In this document: positions 24,317 through 32,651 of the stretch, in pieces | How positions within the stretch are numbered: the first letter of the stretch is position 1 | Layout of the letters: every line of letters starts with the position of its first letter | Assembly (NCBI GenBank): GCA_963720235.1 | Contig: OY970389.1 | Location: 4,960,001 to 5,024,000, forward strand | DNA: 64,000 bases | DNA from: JACMLC01 sp963720235 | Lineage (GTDB): Bacteria; Acidobacteriota; Blastocatellia; Pyrinomonadales; Pyrinomonadaceae | Direction: 5' to 3' | Made by a program: the position numbers and the translations under genes | The notes under the pieces: model-generated | The model's database searches: none | What the model was told of the DNA's origin: nothing | Seen by the model: the letters and a program-made list of their open reading frames with translations, nothing else

Positions 24317-24931
24317 ATGCTTGAATACGCAGAGCCAGTCACAAAGCTGATTGACGAGTTCAAACGCTTGCCGGGCGTGGGCCACAAGACCGCGCAGCGG
24401 CTCGCCTTCTATATCCTGCGCACGCCCGAAGCGGATGTAGAGCGTTTCATAGCGGCCCTCAAGGAAGTCAAACAGCGCATCATCTTCTGTTCCATCTGCA
24501 ACAACCTGACGGATGTTGACCCGTGCCGCTTCTGCGCTTCGCCCTCACGCGACCGCTCGATGATTTGTATTGTCGAAGAGCCTTACAATCTGGTCGCAGT
24601 GGAAAAGACGCGGAGCTACAAAGGGCTCTATCACGTCTTGCACGGGACGCTCTCGCCGATTCGCGGAATTGGCCCGGACGATTTGCATCTGGCAAACCTG
24701 CTGCCGCGTTTGAAGCCTGAAAATAATGAGGGAATAGAAGTCTCTGAAGTGATTCTCGCCACCAACCCGAATACGGAAGGCGAAGCGACGGCCAACTACA
24801 TCAGCCGCCTCTTAAAACCTCTGGGCCTGCTCGTCACGAGGATTGCGATGGGCATGCCTGTTGGCTCTGACCTCGAATACGTTGACGAAGTGACGATGGA
24901 CAAAGCCCTCGCCAATAGACACGAAATTTAA
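24317..24931 (+). CDS. recR: Recombination mediator RecR
   Basis: A 204-residue RecFOR-pathway protein that forms a ring clamp with RecO to load RecA on gapped DNA. It has an N-terminal helix-hairpin-helix (FKRLPGVGHKTAQRLAFYIL), a C4 zinc finger CSIC...CRFC (about 56-72), a Toprim domain starting ICIVEEPYNLVAVEKT, and the C-terminal Walker-B-like IAMGMPVGSDLEYVDEVT. Complete length. The gene follows ebfC after a word hairpin placed in what is otherwise a conserved operon junction. Confidence 0.96.
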   Translation: MLEYAEPVTKLIDEFKRLPGVGHKTAQRLAFYILRTPEADVERFIAALKEVKQRIIFCSICNNLTDVDPCRFCASPSRDRSMICIVEEPYNLVAVEKTRSYKGLYHVLHGTLSPIRGIGPDDLHLANLLPRLKPENNEGIEVSEVILATNPNTEGEATANYISRLLKPLGLLVTRIAMGMPVGSDLEYVDEVTMDKALANRHEI

Positions 24932-24954
24932 GAAGCGGAATTCAGGACTCAGGT

Positions 24955-25003
24955 CACAGGACGCAGAATGAAAGGCATGCTGTCTTTCATTCTGCGTCCT
25001 GTG
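24955..25003. terminator. Bidirectional terminator, 20-bp perfect hairpin
   Basis: CACAGGACGCAGAATGAAAG and its exact complement around a 9-base loop, followed by TTTT on the plus strand. It separates convergent recR and pyrE. Confidence 0.8.
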
Positions 25004-25012
25004 TTTTGCTTT

Positions 25013-25621
25013 TCAGAACCGGACGCGTTCTTCGGGGGCGTTCTCTTTGCAGTCCGTACATTGCTCGGCAGAGTCATACATCTTGGCATCGAAATCTACC
25101 AGAGATTTGATAGGCACGCCGCCGATGGATTCGGGCGCGGAGGTAAAGCGGACGATTGAGCCGCAGCCGATGACTTTCGCGCCGAGTTCTTCGACCAGCT
25201 TGACTGTCTCTTCAATCGCGCTGCCACTGCGTATGATGTCGTCAACGATGATGCACGGATTAATCTCGCCCTGATTGACATACTGGCGAAACATGCGCTT
25301 GCCTTCTTCGCGCTCGGCCCAGTAAATCTGTTCTGCGCTCAAAGCCTCGCGGACGCCGAAAGCGACCGGGATGCCGCCGGAGCTTGGACTGATGACGGCA
25401 ATCTTCGGCAACTGGCTGGCGATGTCTCTATCCAGACGAAACTTGCGGCTCAGGGCGACGGCCAGCACACGCGCCGTGTCGTAGTAGCGAAAGGCGAGCG
25501 GCATCTGAAAATAGTGTGGCGAGTGTTTGCCGTTCGGATGAATGAAATGGCCCTCGCGGAAAGCTCCAGTGCGCTTCAGGATTTGCATCACGGCGTCATC
25601 TGACGGGATCAGTTGTACCAT
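25013..25621 (-). CDS. pyrE: Orotate phosphoribosyltransferase
   Basis: A 202-residue type I PRTase that joins orotate to PRPP in pyrimidine synthesis. N-terminal GHFIHPNGKHSPHYFQMPLAF is the orotate/PRPP loop region of PyrE. The PRPP-binding signature is CIIVDDIIRSGSAIEE (about 137-152). The C terminus has two Cys residues (EQCTDCKENAP), often seen in this subgroup. GGAGAAGAG upstream of ATG 25621 supports the start. It is downstream of a NUDIX gene on the same strand (50-base gap). Another small PRTase specificity is possible. Confidence 0.83.
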   Translation of the reverse strand: MVQLIPSDDAVMQILKRTGAFREGHFIHPNGKHSPHYFQMPLAFRYYDTARVLAVALSRKFRLDRDIASQLPKIAVISPSSGGIPVAFGVREALSAEQIYWAEREEGKRMFRQYVNQGEINPCIIVDDIIRSGSAIEETVKLVEELGAKVIGCGSIVRFTSAPESIGGVPIKSLVDFDAKMYDSAEQCTDCKENAPEERVRF

Positions 25622-25670
25622 TCTTCTCTTCTCCTATGACATCTGCAAAATTGGCGTCGCACAGCATACA

Positions 25671-26147
25671 TCAAATTCCCTCTTTTGCTCCAACATTGAG
25701 CGCACGTTTGATGATGCGTCGCTGGTCGCGTCCGAGAGTTTCCGGTAATTGGTCCAGAGCAAACCATTCGAGACGATTGATTTCAAGACCGCGCGCCTTG
25801 CCCTCTTGCCCGCGTGCGCGACAACGAAAAATAATCTCCATGTGATTAGCGTGCTCAATCACGCGCGCGAAAGCAAACTCCGCGCTCTCAAGCTCAAGCC
25901 CTGTCTCTTCCAATAACTCGCGCCTGACGGCTGCTTCCGGTTGCTCGCCCGTGCTGATAAAGCCGCCGGGAATGCCCCAGCCCGCGCCCGTGCGAAAGAC
26001 ATGTTTTAAGAGCAGCACGCGCCCGCGCTCGTCTATGACAACCGCTCCGGCAGAAGCCGTAAAGCGCGTTTGCAAAAGACGCGCTCCAATCCTGCGCAAG
26101 CCCTTCGGCGCGGCCCGCCACAACAGCCCAAGCACCTTCTTTAGCAT
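25671..26147 (-). CDS. NUDIX hydrolase
   Basis: About 158 residues from ATG 26147 (MLKKVLGLLW); the frame extends to 26258 only through a word repeat. The NUDIX box is complete, GX5EX7REUXEEXGU, as GFISTGEQPEAAVRRELLEETGL, with metal-binding Glu residues. An N-terminal amphipathic stretch precedes the beta strand AGAVVIDERGRVLLLKH. The substrate, a nucleoside diphosphate linked to X, cannot be told from sequence. Possibly cotranscribed with pyrE. Confidence 0.87.
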   Translation of the reverse strand: MLKKVLGLLWRAAPKGLRRIGARLLQTRFTASAGAVVIDERGRVLLLKHVFRTGAGWGIPGGFISTGEQPEAAVRRELLEETGLELESAEFAFARVIEHANHMEIIFRCRARGQEGKARGLEINRLEWFALDQLPETLGRDQRRIIKRALNVGAKEGI

Positions 26148-26164
26148 GTGCCGCGTAGGATAAC

Positions 26165-26297
26165 ACGAAAAGCAAGGATGAATGATGAATGATGAATGAT
26201 GAAAGGAGTGCTCTTCAATCTTCAAGCATTCAACTTCAAATAGCATGCTTTTCATCATTCATCATTCATCATTCATCCTTCCGCCTTCATCCTTGCT
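26165..26297. repeat. Inverted word hairpin (GATGAATGATGAATGATG type)
   Basis: Tandem GATGAAT words at about 26176-26208 face CATTCATCATTCATC words at 26250-26280, both edged by AAGGATGA-type words. Similar words are at 2925-2950 and 40563-40700. Confidence 0.8.
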
Positions 26298-26402
26298 CTT
26301 CATTCCTGCTCTCTGTAAGATGAAGCCAATTCCAGTAGTGTCCGTTTAAGTGCAAGCTCAAAACAAGTCTCAAGCGAAAAGGAATCGAATAGACCAAGAG
26401 CC

Positions 26403-27386
26403 ATGTCAACCGAGCCGACACAAAACACCGCCGCCGCTCCGCCGCCAGCAGCCGAAGCTTCTCCCAATGTCCCGAAAAAAATCGTCAACGCGCAGACCGT
26501 CTGCAACGAGCGCAACGAAAAGAAGAAGCTGTGCAACGGTCATTTGAAACAGCTACGCACGGGCGGCGAGGAAGCCAAGAAACATTTGAGCGGCGACGAC
26601 GCGCTCTTTAAGTGCCAGACATGCGGGACGCTCTACATGGGGCCGCCGCTCGGACACCTGCGCGACCCTGACAAGCAAGACCGCTTTGTCGAAAGAGAAC
26701 TGGCCGCGCTCCTGCAAGCCGCTGGCGGCACGTTGCCTGCCATCGTCAAAAATGAGAAGGGCGCATATGTGCTCGCAGAAGAAACTGCGCCGCATGCTCC
26801 CGCAGCCAAGCCTGCTGCTGCTCCTGCGAAAACCGCAGGCGAAGTTGCCGCAGCTAAAGCTGCCGCTCCTGCTGCTGCCGCCAAACCAGCCGGGGCAAAA
26901 GCGGGCCACGCGATTAAAGTTGGCCCAATCAAAGGCGCAGACGGCCCTGTCCCCGGCGAAACTTTTGAACAAAAAATCGCGCGCCTCAAAGCTGTCTCGG
27001 CAGAAGCCAAGCGGCGCGCAGAGGCAAGGGAAGCTGCCGAGGGTGCTGGCGAAGTTTTGACCGCTCCGACTTCCGGCACAGATTCATCCGCAGAAGCGGA
27101 TAGGCATCGTCCGGCAGCAGAAGCACAGGCCGCGACAGGCATGGCCTCTGCCGTCCCCTTGAGTCCTGCCGCCGCAACGGCTTCGCCAGCCGCAGGCGCG
27201 GAAACAGTCGCAGACCTCGCGCCCGATGCTGTCGTCAACGAAACGCAGGCTTCCGCTTCGCCTCCGATACCCGGCGCGGACGGCCCTGTCCCCGGCGAGA
27301 CTTTTGAACAAAAGCTCGAACGCCTGAGAGGCGTCGTCGCGGGCGCAAGAGAAAGAGCTATCAGAGAAGGCCGACGCGAAGGATAA
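26403..27386 (+). CDS. Ala-rich protein with zinc-ribbon-like Cys cluster and duplicated 29-residue motif
   Basis: A 327-residue protein not recognised as a known family. Residues 1-30 are Ala/Pro-rich. Cys residues at CNERNEKKKLC (about 34-44) and CQTC (about 71-74) could bind zinc. Residues about 125-175 are an Ala/Pro/Lys low-complexity linker. Then GADGPVPGETFEQK occurs twice, at residues 178 and 291, each followed by an Arg/Glu/Ala helix. The two copies are almost identical even at DNA level. No signal peptide or membrane segment. Architecture suggests a scaffold or nucleic-acid-associated protein, which is guesswork. Confidence 0.7.
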   Translation: MSTEPTQNTAAAPPPAAEASPNVPKKIVNAQTVCNERNEKKKLCNGHLKQLRTGGEEAKKHLSGDDALFKCQTCGTLYMGPPLGHLRDPDKQDRFVERELAALLQAAGGTLPAIVKNEKGAYVLAEETAPHAPAAKPAAAPAKTAGEVAAAKAAAPAAAAKPAGAKAGHAIKVGPIKGADGPVPGETFEQKIARLKAVSAEAKRRAEAREAAEGAGEVLTAPTSGTDSSAEADRHRPAAEAQAATGMASAVPLSPAAATASPAAGAETVADLAPDAVVNETQASASPPIPGADGPVPGETFEQKLERLRGVVAGARERAIREGRREG

Positions 27387-27396
27387 TTAACGTGAG

Positions 27397-27570
27397 GCGC
27401 GAGATAGCGGCTCTTGCCGCTTCTGCTGTGCGGAAAGCCTCTGGCTTTCCATCATGCTCTTGGAATTTAATAGTGAGGCTATGCCTTGAGGCGTAGCCTC
27501 ATAAATAAAAAGCCGATGAACGGAAAGTCAGAGACTTTCCGCACAGCACGGGCGGCCAGAGCCGCCAGCA
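27397..27570. repeat. MITE-like dispersed palindromic element, copy B
   Basis: Same parts as copy A in reverse order: GCGGCTCTTGCCGC, TGCTGTGCGG, GGAAAGCC-TCT-GGCTTTCC, an inner GAGGC hairpin, GGAAAGTC-AGA-GACTTTCC and CCGCACAGCA, ending GGCGGCCAGAGCCGCC. It sits between convergent genes. Confidence 0.7.
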
Positions 27571-27576
27571 AAAATG

Positions 27577-27627
27577 AAAAGGCGAAAGGGAAGAAAGTCA
27601 TGCAAACTTTCTTCCCTTTCGCCTTTT
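27577..27627. terminator. Bidirectional terminator, 22-bp perfect hairpin
   Basis: Arms 27577-27598 and 27606-27627 begin with AAAA and end with TTTT, around the loop CATGCAA. Placed between convergent genes, it works for both strands. Confidence 0.85.
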
Positions 27628-27645
27628 ACCGTTTTACGTGAAAAC

Positions 27646-28365
27646 TTACCAGCTAACTTCCAACTCGTAATCGCTCGGCCCGCGATTGGTGTCGCGTATC
27701 TCTACGATAGCTGTGAAGTCGTTGTTGCGCGCGGGCTGCTGAATAATACGCATGTCGCCGCGTCCTCTGATTTTGTTGAGCCTCACAGTCGTACGCCGAT
27801 TCGGAAGCGGCGATGTGAAGTTGTATGTTCCGTCAGAGTAAGGTTGGCCTGAGACTGCGCGCGCCTCAACACCGCTATCACGTATGTAGAGATGCGTCAC
27901 GTCGTCCACAGTCCCGCGCCAGCGCAGGCTGCCGCTCGAAGGGAAGCCGGGGCCTGGGCCACCGCCGCCGCCAAAGTTTAAGTCGCGCTGAATGTCGCTG
28001 ATGGTGCGCTGGATGTCTGTCATCAGACTGCGCTGGCGATTGAAGCGGTCTGAGCGACGCGCGATGTCAGAGACAACCGCAATCGCTTCGCGCAACTCTC
28101 CACGCGCGCGACGGTCGCGCACAAGGCGGCGATAAAAGTCCGCGCTCGTGCCAAGTTGTTGATCCTGAAACAGAGCATCCACTTCGGCGCGTGTGTTGCG
28201 CCCGCGATTTCTGAAATCTGCGTAGCTGTTATCGGCTAACTGCTGGGCCTGTCGCGCCAGCCTGTCTGCGGAATCTTCTATCTGGCGCAAGTCCTCCTGG
28301 GCCATCGCCGCAGACATGCATAATAGAATCGCCGCCATCGGCATGAGCAATCGAAAGAATTTCAT
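27646..28365 (-). CDS. Exported protein of unknown function
   Basis: About 239 residues from ATG 28365, with GGAGG and GGGAG just upstream; the longer frame to 28395 adds ten residues before the signal peptide. The signal peptide is FFRLLMPMAAILLCMSAAMAQ. Residues 25-125 are helical and Arg/Gln-rich (LRQIEDSADRLARQAQQLADN). A Gly-rich linker (GGGGGPGPGFPSSG) leads to a beta-rich C-terminal domain of about 90 residues starting LRWRGTVDDVTHLYI. No family recognised. It follows the GHMP kinase gene closely, so the two may share a transcript. Confidence 0.7.
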   Translation of the reverse strand: MKFFRLLMPMAAILLCMSAAMAQEDLRQIEDSADRLARQAQQLADNSYADFRNRGRNTRAEVDALFQDQQLGTSADFYRRLVRDRRARGELREAIAVVSDIARRSDRFNRQRSLMTDIQRTISDIQRDLNFGGGGGPGPGFPSSGSLRWRGTVDDVTHLYIRDSGVEARAVSGQPYSDGTYNFTSPLPNRRTTVRLNKIRGRGDMRIIQQPARNNDFTAIVEIRDTNRGPSDYELEVSW

Positions 28366-28391
28366 CTTCTCCCCCTCCAAAAGTTTGTTCT

Positions 28392-29399
28392 TCAACTTTC
28401 ACGCACCGTCAAACCTTCCGCGTCCATCTTCCAGTCGAGCACCTCCGCGCCCTGCTCTTCGGCCAGAGCGCGCTCGACATCCTGCCTGCGTCCCTCTGCG
28501 CAGAAGAAGGCTATGCAGCCGCCGCCGCCCGCGCCGCAAACTTTCGCCGCCTCTGCTCCGTTTGCCAGAGCCTTCTCGACCAGCCTGTCCATCTGCGGCG
28601 TAGTCACATTCGGCGCAAGCTGTTTGCGCGTCGGATACGCATCGCGCATGATGCGGCTCACACGTTCCCAATCGTTTGCGAGCAGCGCAGCGCGCATCTG
28701 TAAAGATGAATCGCGTATGTCATCAAAGAGCGTGAACAAATCCGGGTCGCCGTCTATGTGATTTTTTGTAATCTCCCAGTTGTTTGTGCCTGAGAGACGC
28801 GGCTCGCCCGTGTAGCAGATGGCGATGCGGCGTTCAAGCGTTGCCATATCAGTCTTGAGAAATTCTCGCTCGATGCCTTCAATGCGAAAGTGTATGCAGG
28901 ACGTGCCGCCGAAAAAAGCAGAATAATAATCCTGAAAGCCAGCCGGAACGCGTATCACTGTGGTCTCGACATTGGCGGCGATGGTGATGAATTTATTTTC
29001 AGAATAACGATTGCCGACGAGACGATTGAGCGCGCCGATGCAGGCGATGTTGAGCGCGCTTGAGCCCGCGAGGCCCGCGCCCGCAGGAGCATCGCTGTTA
29101 GCAATCAAGTGAAAGCCCGTCTGCGGTTTGAAAAAATGTACGAGCTTTGAGATTAGCTCCAATCGTTCTTCGCGGATTAAATCTTCTATGGCCGCGAGTT
29201 CAGTCTCGAAAGCCACTTGACGGTCGCGCGATTCGAGGATGATGCGCCCGTCGTCTCTGGTTTCAATGCGGCAGGACGCGCGCAGGTTGAGGGCAAAGTT
29301 GACGGTCGCAGCCCCCGGATGAAAAAGATAGAGAGGCCAGATGTCAATCGTACCCCCGGCCAGATCAACGCGCGTCGGTGCGGATGATTCAATTATCAC
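28392..29399 (-). CDS. GHMP-family sugar kinase
   Basis: A 335-residue kinase with the GHMP fold, closest in pattern to D-glycero-D-manno-heptose 7-phosphate kinase (HddA) and fucokinase-like enzymes. It starts SSAPTRVDLAGGTID, carries the ATP-binding loop APAGAGLAGSSALN (about 101-114) and ends with the third motif VCGAGGGGCIAFF. Substrate specificity cannot be fixed: no heptose genes (gmhA, gmhB, hddC) are nearby. Cytoplasmic. Downstream, 26 bases on, is the exported unknown protein. Confidence 0.8.
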   Translation of the reverse strand: MIIESSAPTRVDLAGGTIDIWPLYLFHPGAATVNFALNLRASCRIETRDDGRIILESRDRQVAFETELAAIEDLIREERLELISKLVHFFKPQTGFHLIANSDAPAGAGLAGSSALNIACIGALNRLVGNRYSENKFITIAANVETTVIRVPAGFQDYYSAFFGGTSCIHFRIEGIEREFLKTDMATLERRIAICYTGEPRLSGTNNWEITKNHIDGDPDLFTLFDDIRDSSLQMRAALLANDWERVSRIMRDAYPTRKQLAPNVTTPQMDRLVEKALANGAEAAKVCGAGGGGCIAFFCAEGRRQDVERALAEEQGAEVLDWKMDAEGLTVRES

Positions 29400-29414
29400 G
29401 TAAGAAAAAACCTT

Positions 29415-29501
29415 CCAATTTTTGATTTGCGATTTTTGATTTGCGATTGGAGAAGGATAAAATCTTCAAATCAAAAATCGCAAATCAAAAATCTAAAATT
29501 T
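29415..29501. repeat. Inverted word hairpin (GATTTTTGATTTGCGATT type)
   Basis: AATTTTTGATTTGCGATTTT... at 29417-29450 faces ...CAAATCAAAAATCGCAAATC at 29466-29501. It shares words with the hairpins at 24222 and 30799. Confidence 0.85.
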
Positions 29502-29502
29502 C

Positions 29503-30252
29503 TTAGTCTCCATCAGCTTCGCCGCGCTTGGGCTGCACAGTTTTCGCTGGCGGCGAATCTTTGCGGCGTGATGTTTGCGGCTTAAAGTGTATGCGCTCCT
29601 GTATCTCTTCCTTGAACTCCTGCAATTTCTCCTGCGCCGCCTGCTCAAACTCCTGTATCTTCTCAGGGTCTGCCTCTTCCACTTTTTTAGAAAGCCAGAA
29701 ACGCTCTGCCAGATAAAAACCTGCGATGCCGAGGACGACTATTACCAGCAGGAAGATTCCTATCTGATGAAAGTCGCCGATGAGGCGCGTGATTGCGCCG
29801 CTGAAAAAATAGCCCGCGCCCGAAAGAATAAAAACCCACGCGAAACAACTCGCCAGAGAGAGCGGCAGAAAGCGCAGAAAGACCATCCGCCCGACGCCGT
29901 AAAAAACGCACGAAGCTGTCCGCAGCCCGTAGATATACTTTGAGAGAAAAATCGAGAGCGGCCCGAATTTATCCGTCAGTCGCTCAATGCGCGGCTGGGC
30001 CATTCTGTAAAAACGAAAGTTGCGAACGGTCTTGTGGAAACCGCGCCCGCCTGCGTAAGCCAGATTGTCGCCCGCCGCGCCGCCCAGAGTTCCCGCCAAA
30101 AGGACTTTGGCAAAACTGTACTCGCCAAAAAAACCGCTGTGCGCCAGAACGCCGGCCAGCAGCAGCGTAATATCACCCTCAATCATGGCGAGGACGAAAA
30201 CTGCATACAGGCCATACTGCCCGATGAGATCGTAAAAAGGATGGCTATCCAT
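29503..30252 (-). CDS. DedA family membrane protein
   Basis: A 249-residue inner-membrane protein of the DedA/SNARE-associated (VTT) family, whose members flip phospholipids or undecaprenyl phosphate. Family signatures are IEGDITLLLAGVLAHSGFF near the N terminus, GAAGDNLAYAGGRGF (about 56-70), and the conserved SKYIYGLRT (about 104) followed by Pro/Ala-rich membrane helices. About five membrane segments. The C terminus from residue 185 is a long charged, coiled-coil-like tail (EEADPEKIQEFEQAAQEKLQ) that many relatives lack. Confidence 0.87.
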   Translation of the reverse strand: MDSHPFYDLIGQYGLYAVFVLAMIEGDITLLLAGVLAHSGFFGEYSFAKVLLAGTLGGAAGDNLAYAGGRGFHKTVRNFRFYRMAQPRIERLTDKFGPLSIFLSKYIYGLRTASCVFYGVGRMVFLRFLPLSLASCFAWVFILSGAGYFFSGAITRLIGDFHQIGIFLLVIVVLGIAGFYLAERFWLSKKVEEADPEKIQEFEQAAQEKLQEFKEEIQERIHFKPQTSRRKDSPPAKTVQPKRGEADGD

Positions 30253-30258
30253 ATAAAA

Positions 30259-30341
30259 CAGTTTTCAGTTTTCAGTTCTTAGTTTTCAGCTTCAAGCGCG
30301 TTTCGTTTTACTGAAAACTAAAAACTGAAAACTGAAAACTA
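30259..30341. repeat. Inverted word hairpin (TTTTCAGTTTTCAG type)
   Basis: CAGTTTTCAGTTTTCAGTTC at 30259-30289 faces ACTGAAAACTAAAAACTGAA at 30310-30341. The right arm includes the stop of the USP gene. The same words are at 59453-59537. Confidence 0.85.
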
Positions 30342-30794
30342 ACTCTCTTGAGTCTGTTTGACGACGAGCACAGGGCATGGCGCGTGGCGCACGACCGATT
30401 CGGCTGTCGAGCCGAAGAGAATGCGACCCAAACCCGTGCGACCATGCGAAGCAATGACAATCAAATCTACTTTGCGCTCTTTGGCGACGCGAACGATTTC
30501 AGACGCGGCATCGCCATGCGCGATGACTTCTTCGACATCCAGACCGCTGCATTCGTCGCACGCGCCAATCTTCGGCAACTCACGCTCGGCGGATTCCTCC
30601 AACTGCTCGCTGAGGTCTGCCATCGGCATCGGCTCTGTCAATCCAGTGTAGCCGACCGTCGGCACGACAGGCTCTATCACATGAACGCAGATAATCGAGG
30701 CTCCGGCCTGACGCGCCAGAGACGCAGCATAAGAGAGCGCGTAATTGGCGCATTCAGAAAAATCTGTCGGCAGCAATATGGAACGAATCAGCAT
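30339..30794 (-). CDS. Universal stress protein (UspA family)
   Basis: About 151 residues from ATG 30794 (MLIRSILLPTDFSE), the standard family length; the frame continues to 30881 only through a word repeat. The ATP-binding pattern GX2GX9G(S/T) is present as GRTGLGRILFGSTAESV near the C terminus, followed by HAPCPVLVV. The protein is therefore of the ATP-binding class. The role is in stress survival; specific partner unknown. Confidence 0.9.
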   Translation of the reverse strand: MLIRSILLPTDFSECANYALSYAASLARQAGASIICVHVIEPVVPTVGYTGLTEPMPMADLSEQLEESAERELPKIGACDECSGLDVEEVIAHGDAASEIVRVAKERKVDLIVIASHGRTGLGRILFGSTAESVVRHAPCPVLVVKQTQES

Positions 30795-30798
30795 AGGA

Positions 30799-30912
30799 AA
30801 TTTTTGATTTGCGATTTTTGATTTGATGGACAACGAAGCTTGAACTCTATCGTCCGGCTTTAAGCTAAAGCAGCACGCCAATCAAAAATCTAAAATCTAA
30901 AATCCAAAATTC
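30799..30912. repeat. Inverted word hairpin (TTTGATTTGCGATTTTTGATT type)
   Basis: TTTTTGATTTGCGATTTTTG... at 30799-30824 faces CAATCAAAAATCTAAAATCT... at 30879-30912, in the divergent interval between the USP and ROK genes. No other gene is seen there. Confidence 0.75.
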
Positions 30913-31046
30913 TGAAATCCCCTTCATTCTACACGAGAGAGTGCTTTGTTTGACAGCCCTTAAACCCTCAACTAGAATAATGTGCGCCGCCTGCCTTTAT
31001 AATTTTTTCTTGACCTGTGTCGAAGGCCACTGGCACAACTGGCTCT

Positions 31047-32000
31047 ATGCCCGAAACAACAGCAAATTTTATCGGAGTTGATGTCTCCGGCGTCACTATG
31101 CGCGCGGCCCTCGTCTCGCACGAAGGACAAATAGTCGAGCGGCGCGAGTCTCCGCTTGAGCGCGAAGCTGTGGCGGCGCAGATTGCGCGCACAGTCATGG
31201 AACTGCGCGATGTCGCCCCGAACATAGAAGCACTCGGCGTAGGCATTCCCGGCCTCGTCAATCGTCAGACGGATCGCGTGCTGGTCTCGACGGATTTGCC
31301 GACGCTTGTGCGCGGCAACCTGCATGATGAATTGAAAGAGGCGACGGGCCTGCGCGTAGAGCTTGAGAATGATGCTAACGCGGGAGCGTATGGCGAGTAT
31401 AAGGTTGGCGCGGGGCGCGGCTGCCGCGATATGTTTTATGTCACGATTGGCATGGGCATCGGCGGCGCAATCATTCTTGACGGCAAGCCCTGGCTCGGCG
31501 CAAGCGGGTTCGCAGGAGAGTTCGGCCACATCACGATTGACACGGAAGGCATAGAGTGCGTCTGCGGCAACACAGGTTGTCTGGAAACAGTCGCCTCCGC
31601 GCCCAACATCGTGCGGCGCACGCACGAAAGGCTCTACAGAGATTCTACATCTTCGCTCTCAAAGCTCGCCGTCAATAAAGATTTCACAGCCGCAGACATC
31701 GCGCGCGAGGCGCGTGCGGGCGACGACTTTGCTTTGATGATGATTGAGCGGACGGGCAAATATATCGGCGCGGCTGTCGCCAGCGTCATCAATCTTTTGA
31801 ATCTGGAAAGAATAGTGCTCGGCGGCGGCGTGATGGAGGCAGGCGATTTGATTCTGAATCCAATCATACGCGAAGCCGGACGCAGAGCTTTTCAGCCCTG
31901 CTTTGAAGCCACACAAATCGTCGCCGCAGCCCTCGGCACAGACGCCGTCTCCATCGGCGCAGCCCTTCTCTCTCGCGACATTCCAGCCGCCGCCAGATAA
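31047..32000 (+). CDS. ROK family glucokinase
   Basis: About 317 residues from ATG 31047; a GTG at 31017 is an alternative start. It would phosphorylate glucose with ATP. Features: FIGVDVSGVTMRAALV (phosphate-binding strand), ENDANAGAYGEY (about 103), catalytic region TIGMGIGGAIILDGKPWLGASGFAGEFGHITID, and the ROK zinc motif CVCGNTGCLE with the preceding His. No HTH domain, so it is the kinase type, not a repressor. NagK-like specificity is possible. Confidence 0.87.
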   Translation: MPETTANFIGVDVSGVTMRAALVSHEGQIVERRESPLEREAVAAQIARTVMELRDVAPNIEALGVGIPGLVNRQTDRVLVSTDLPTLVRGNLHDELKEATGLRVELENDANAGAYGEYKVGAGRGCRDMFYVTIGMGIGGAIILDGKPWLGASGFAGEFGHITIDTEGIECVCGNTGCLETVASAPNIVRRTHERLYRDSTSSLSKLAVNKDFTAADIAREARAGDDFALMMIERTGKYIGAAVASVINLLNLERIVLGGGVMEAGDLILNPIIREAGRRAFQPCFEATQIVAAALGTDAVSIGAALLSRDIPAAAR

Positions 32001-32295
32001 GCGGCTCTTGCCGCTTCTATCGAGATAAGCGGCTTGCCGCTCATGCAGTGCGGAAAGCCTCTGGCTTTCCGTCCCGCTCGCAGAATTTGATGGCAAGGCT
32101 GCGCCTTGCTGTGTGAGGCGCAGCCTCACAGATAAAAAAGCAGATGAACGGAAAGTCAGAGACTTTCCGCACAGCACGGGCGGCACAGCCGCCTTAACTT
32201 TCTGCACAGCAGGTGCGGCTCTTGCCGCTTATCTCGACTTGACTTTCCGCACAGCACGGGCGGCTCTTGCCGCTTATCTCGATAGAAGTGGAAAG
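31998..32295. repeat. MITE-like dispersed palindromic element, compound copy C
   Basis: One full element (GCGGCTTGCCGC at 32030 to GGCGGCACAGCCGCC near 32190) is flanked by extra copies of its ends (GCGGCTCTTGCCGCTT...ATCTCGA) at 31999-32025, 32213-32245 and 32260-32285. It appears to be a nested or partially duplicated insertion. Confidence 0.7.
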
Positions 32296-32439
32296 AGCCG
32301 CATTTCGATACTGTCGAACTCACGTTAACCTTAAGCACTCCTGCCAAAGTTTCTAGTCTACTTCTACATGGTTTCGTGTTAATTCTGCCGTAGCCTCGCC
32401 GGACGCAAAAACTTTCGCTGATTTTAATATAGTGAAAAC

Positions 32440-32468
32440 TTGCACATCAGATAAAAAAGTAGTATCAC
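32440..32468 (+). promoter_or_regulatory. Candidate promoter of the respiratory operon
   Basis: TTGCAC (32440-32445), exactly 17 bases, TATCAC (32463-32468). Transcription would begin near 32475, giving a leader of about 175 bases before actA. Confidence 0.45.
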
Positions 32469-32474
32469 TTGATA

Positions 32475-32651
32475 ACTTCGTAGTTCTGAAATTAGTAGTG
32501 AGCCGTGAGTAAGGCAGGCGTCCGAGACCTTTGGTCGGAGTCGCAGAGCCGGATTTTATGTTCGTCTGTTGACGAACCGCGCCTTGCTACATCTTCTGCC
32601 GGAGGAGCATTTGATGAAAAGCTCCGTAATGGCAGACGAAAGGCATAAGCG
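32475..32651 (+). promoter_or_regulatory. Structured 5' leader of actA (riboswitch-like)
   Basis: GTAAGGC (32509-32515) can pair with GCCTTGC to close a junction that holds two hairpins, a GACC-TTT-GGTC stem and TTCGTC-TGTT-GACGAA. Between them is the string CGCAGAGCC. The order GGCA - hairpin - CGCA(A/G)AGCC resembles the core of c-di-GMP-I (GEMM) riboswitches, which often control cytochrome genes. The second half does not match, so this is weak. A third hairpin, TCTGCC...GGCAGA enclosing GGAGC/GCTCC, overlaps the ribosome binding site of the small ORF. Confidence 0.35.

Noticed and set aside
26633..27238. 201-residue Ala-rich minus-strand ORF
   Set aside because: Antisense to the 26403 gene; mirror of its low-complexity codons.
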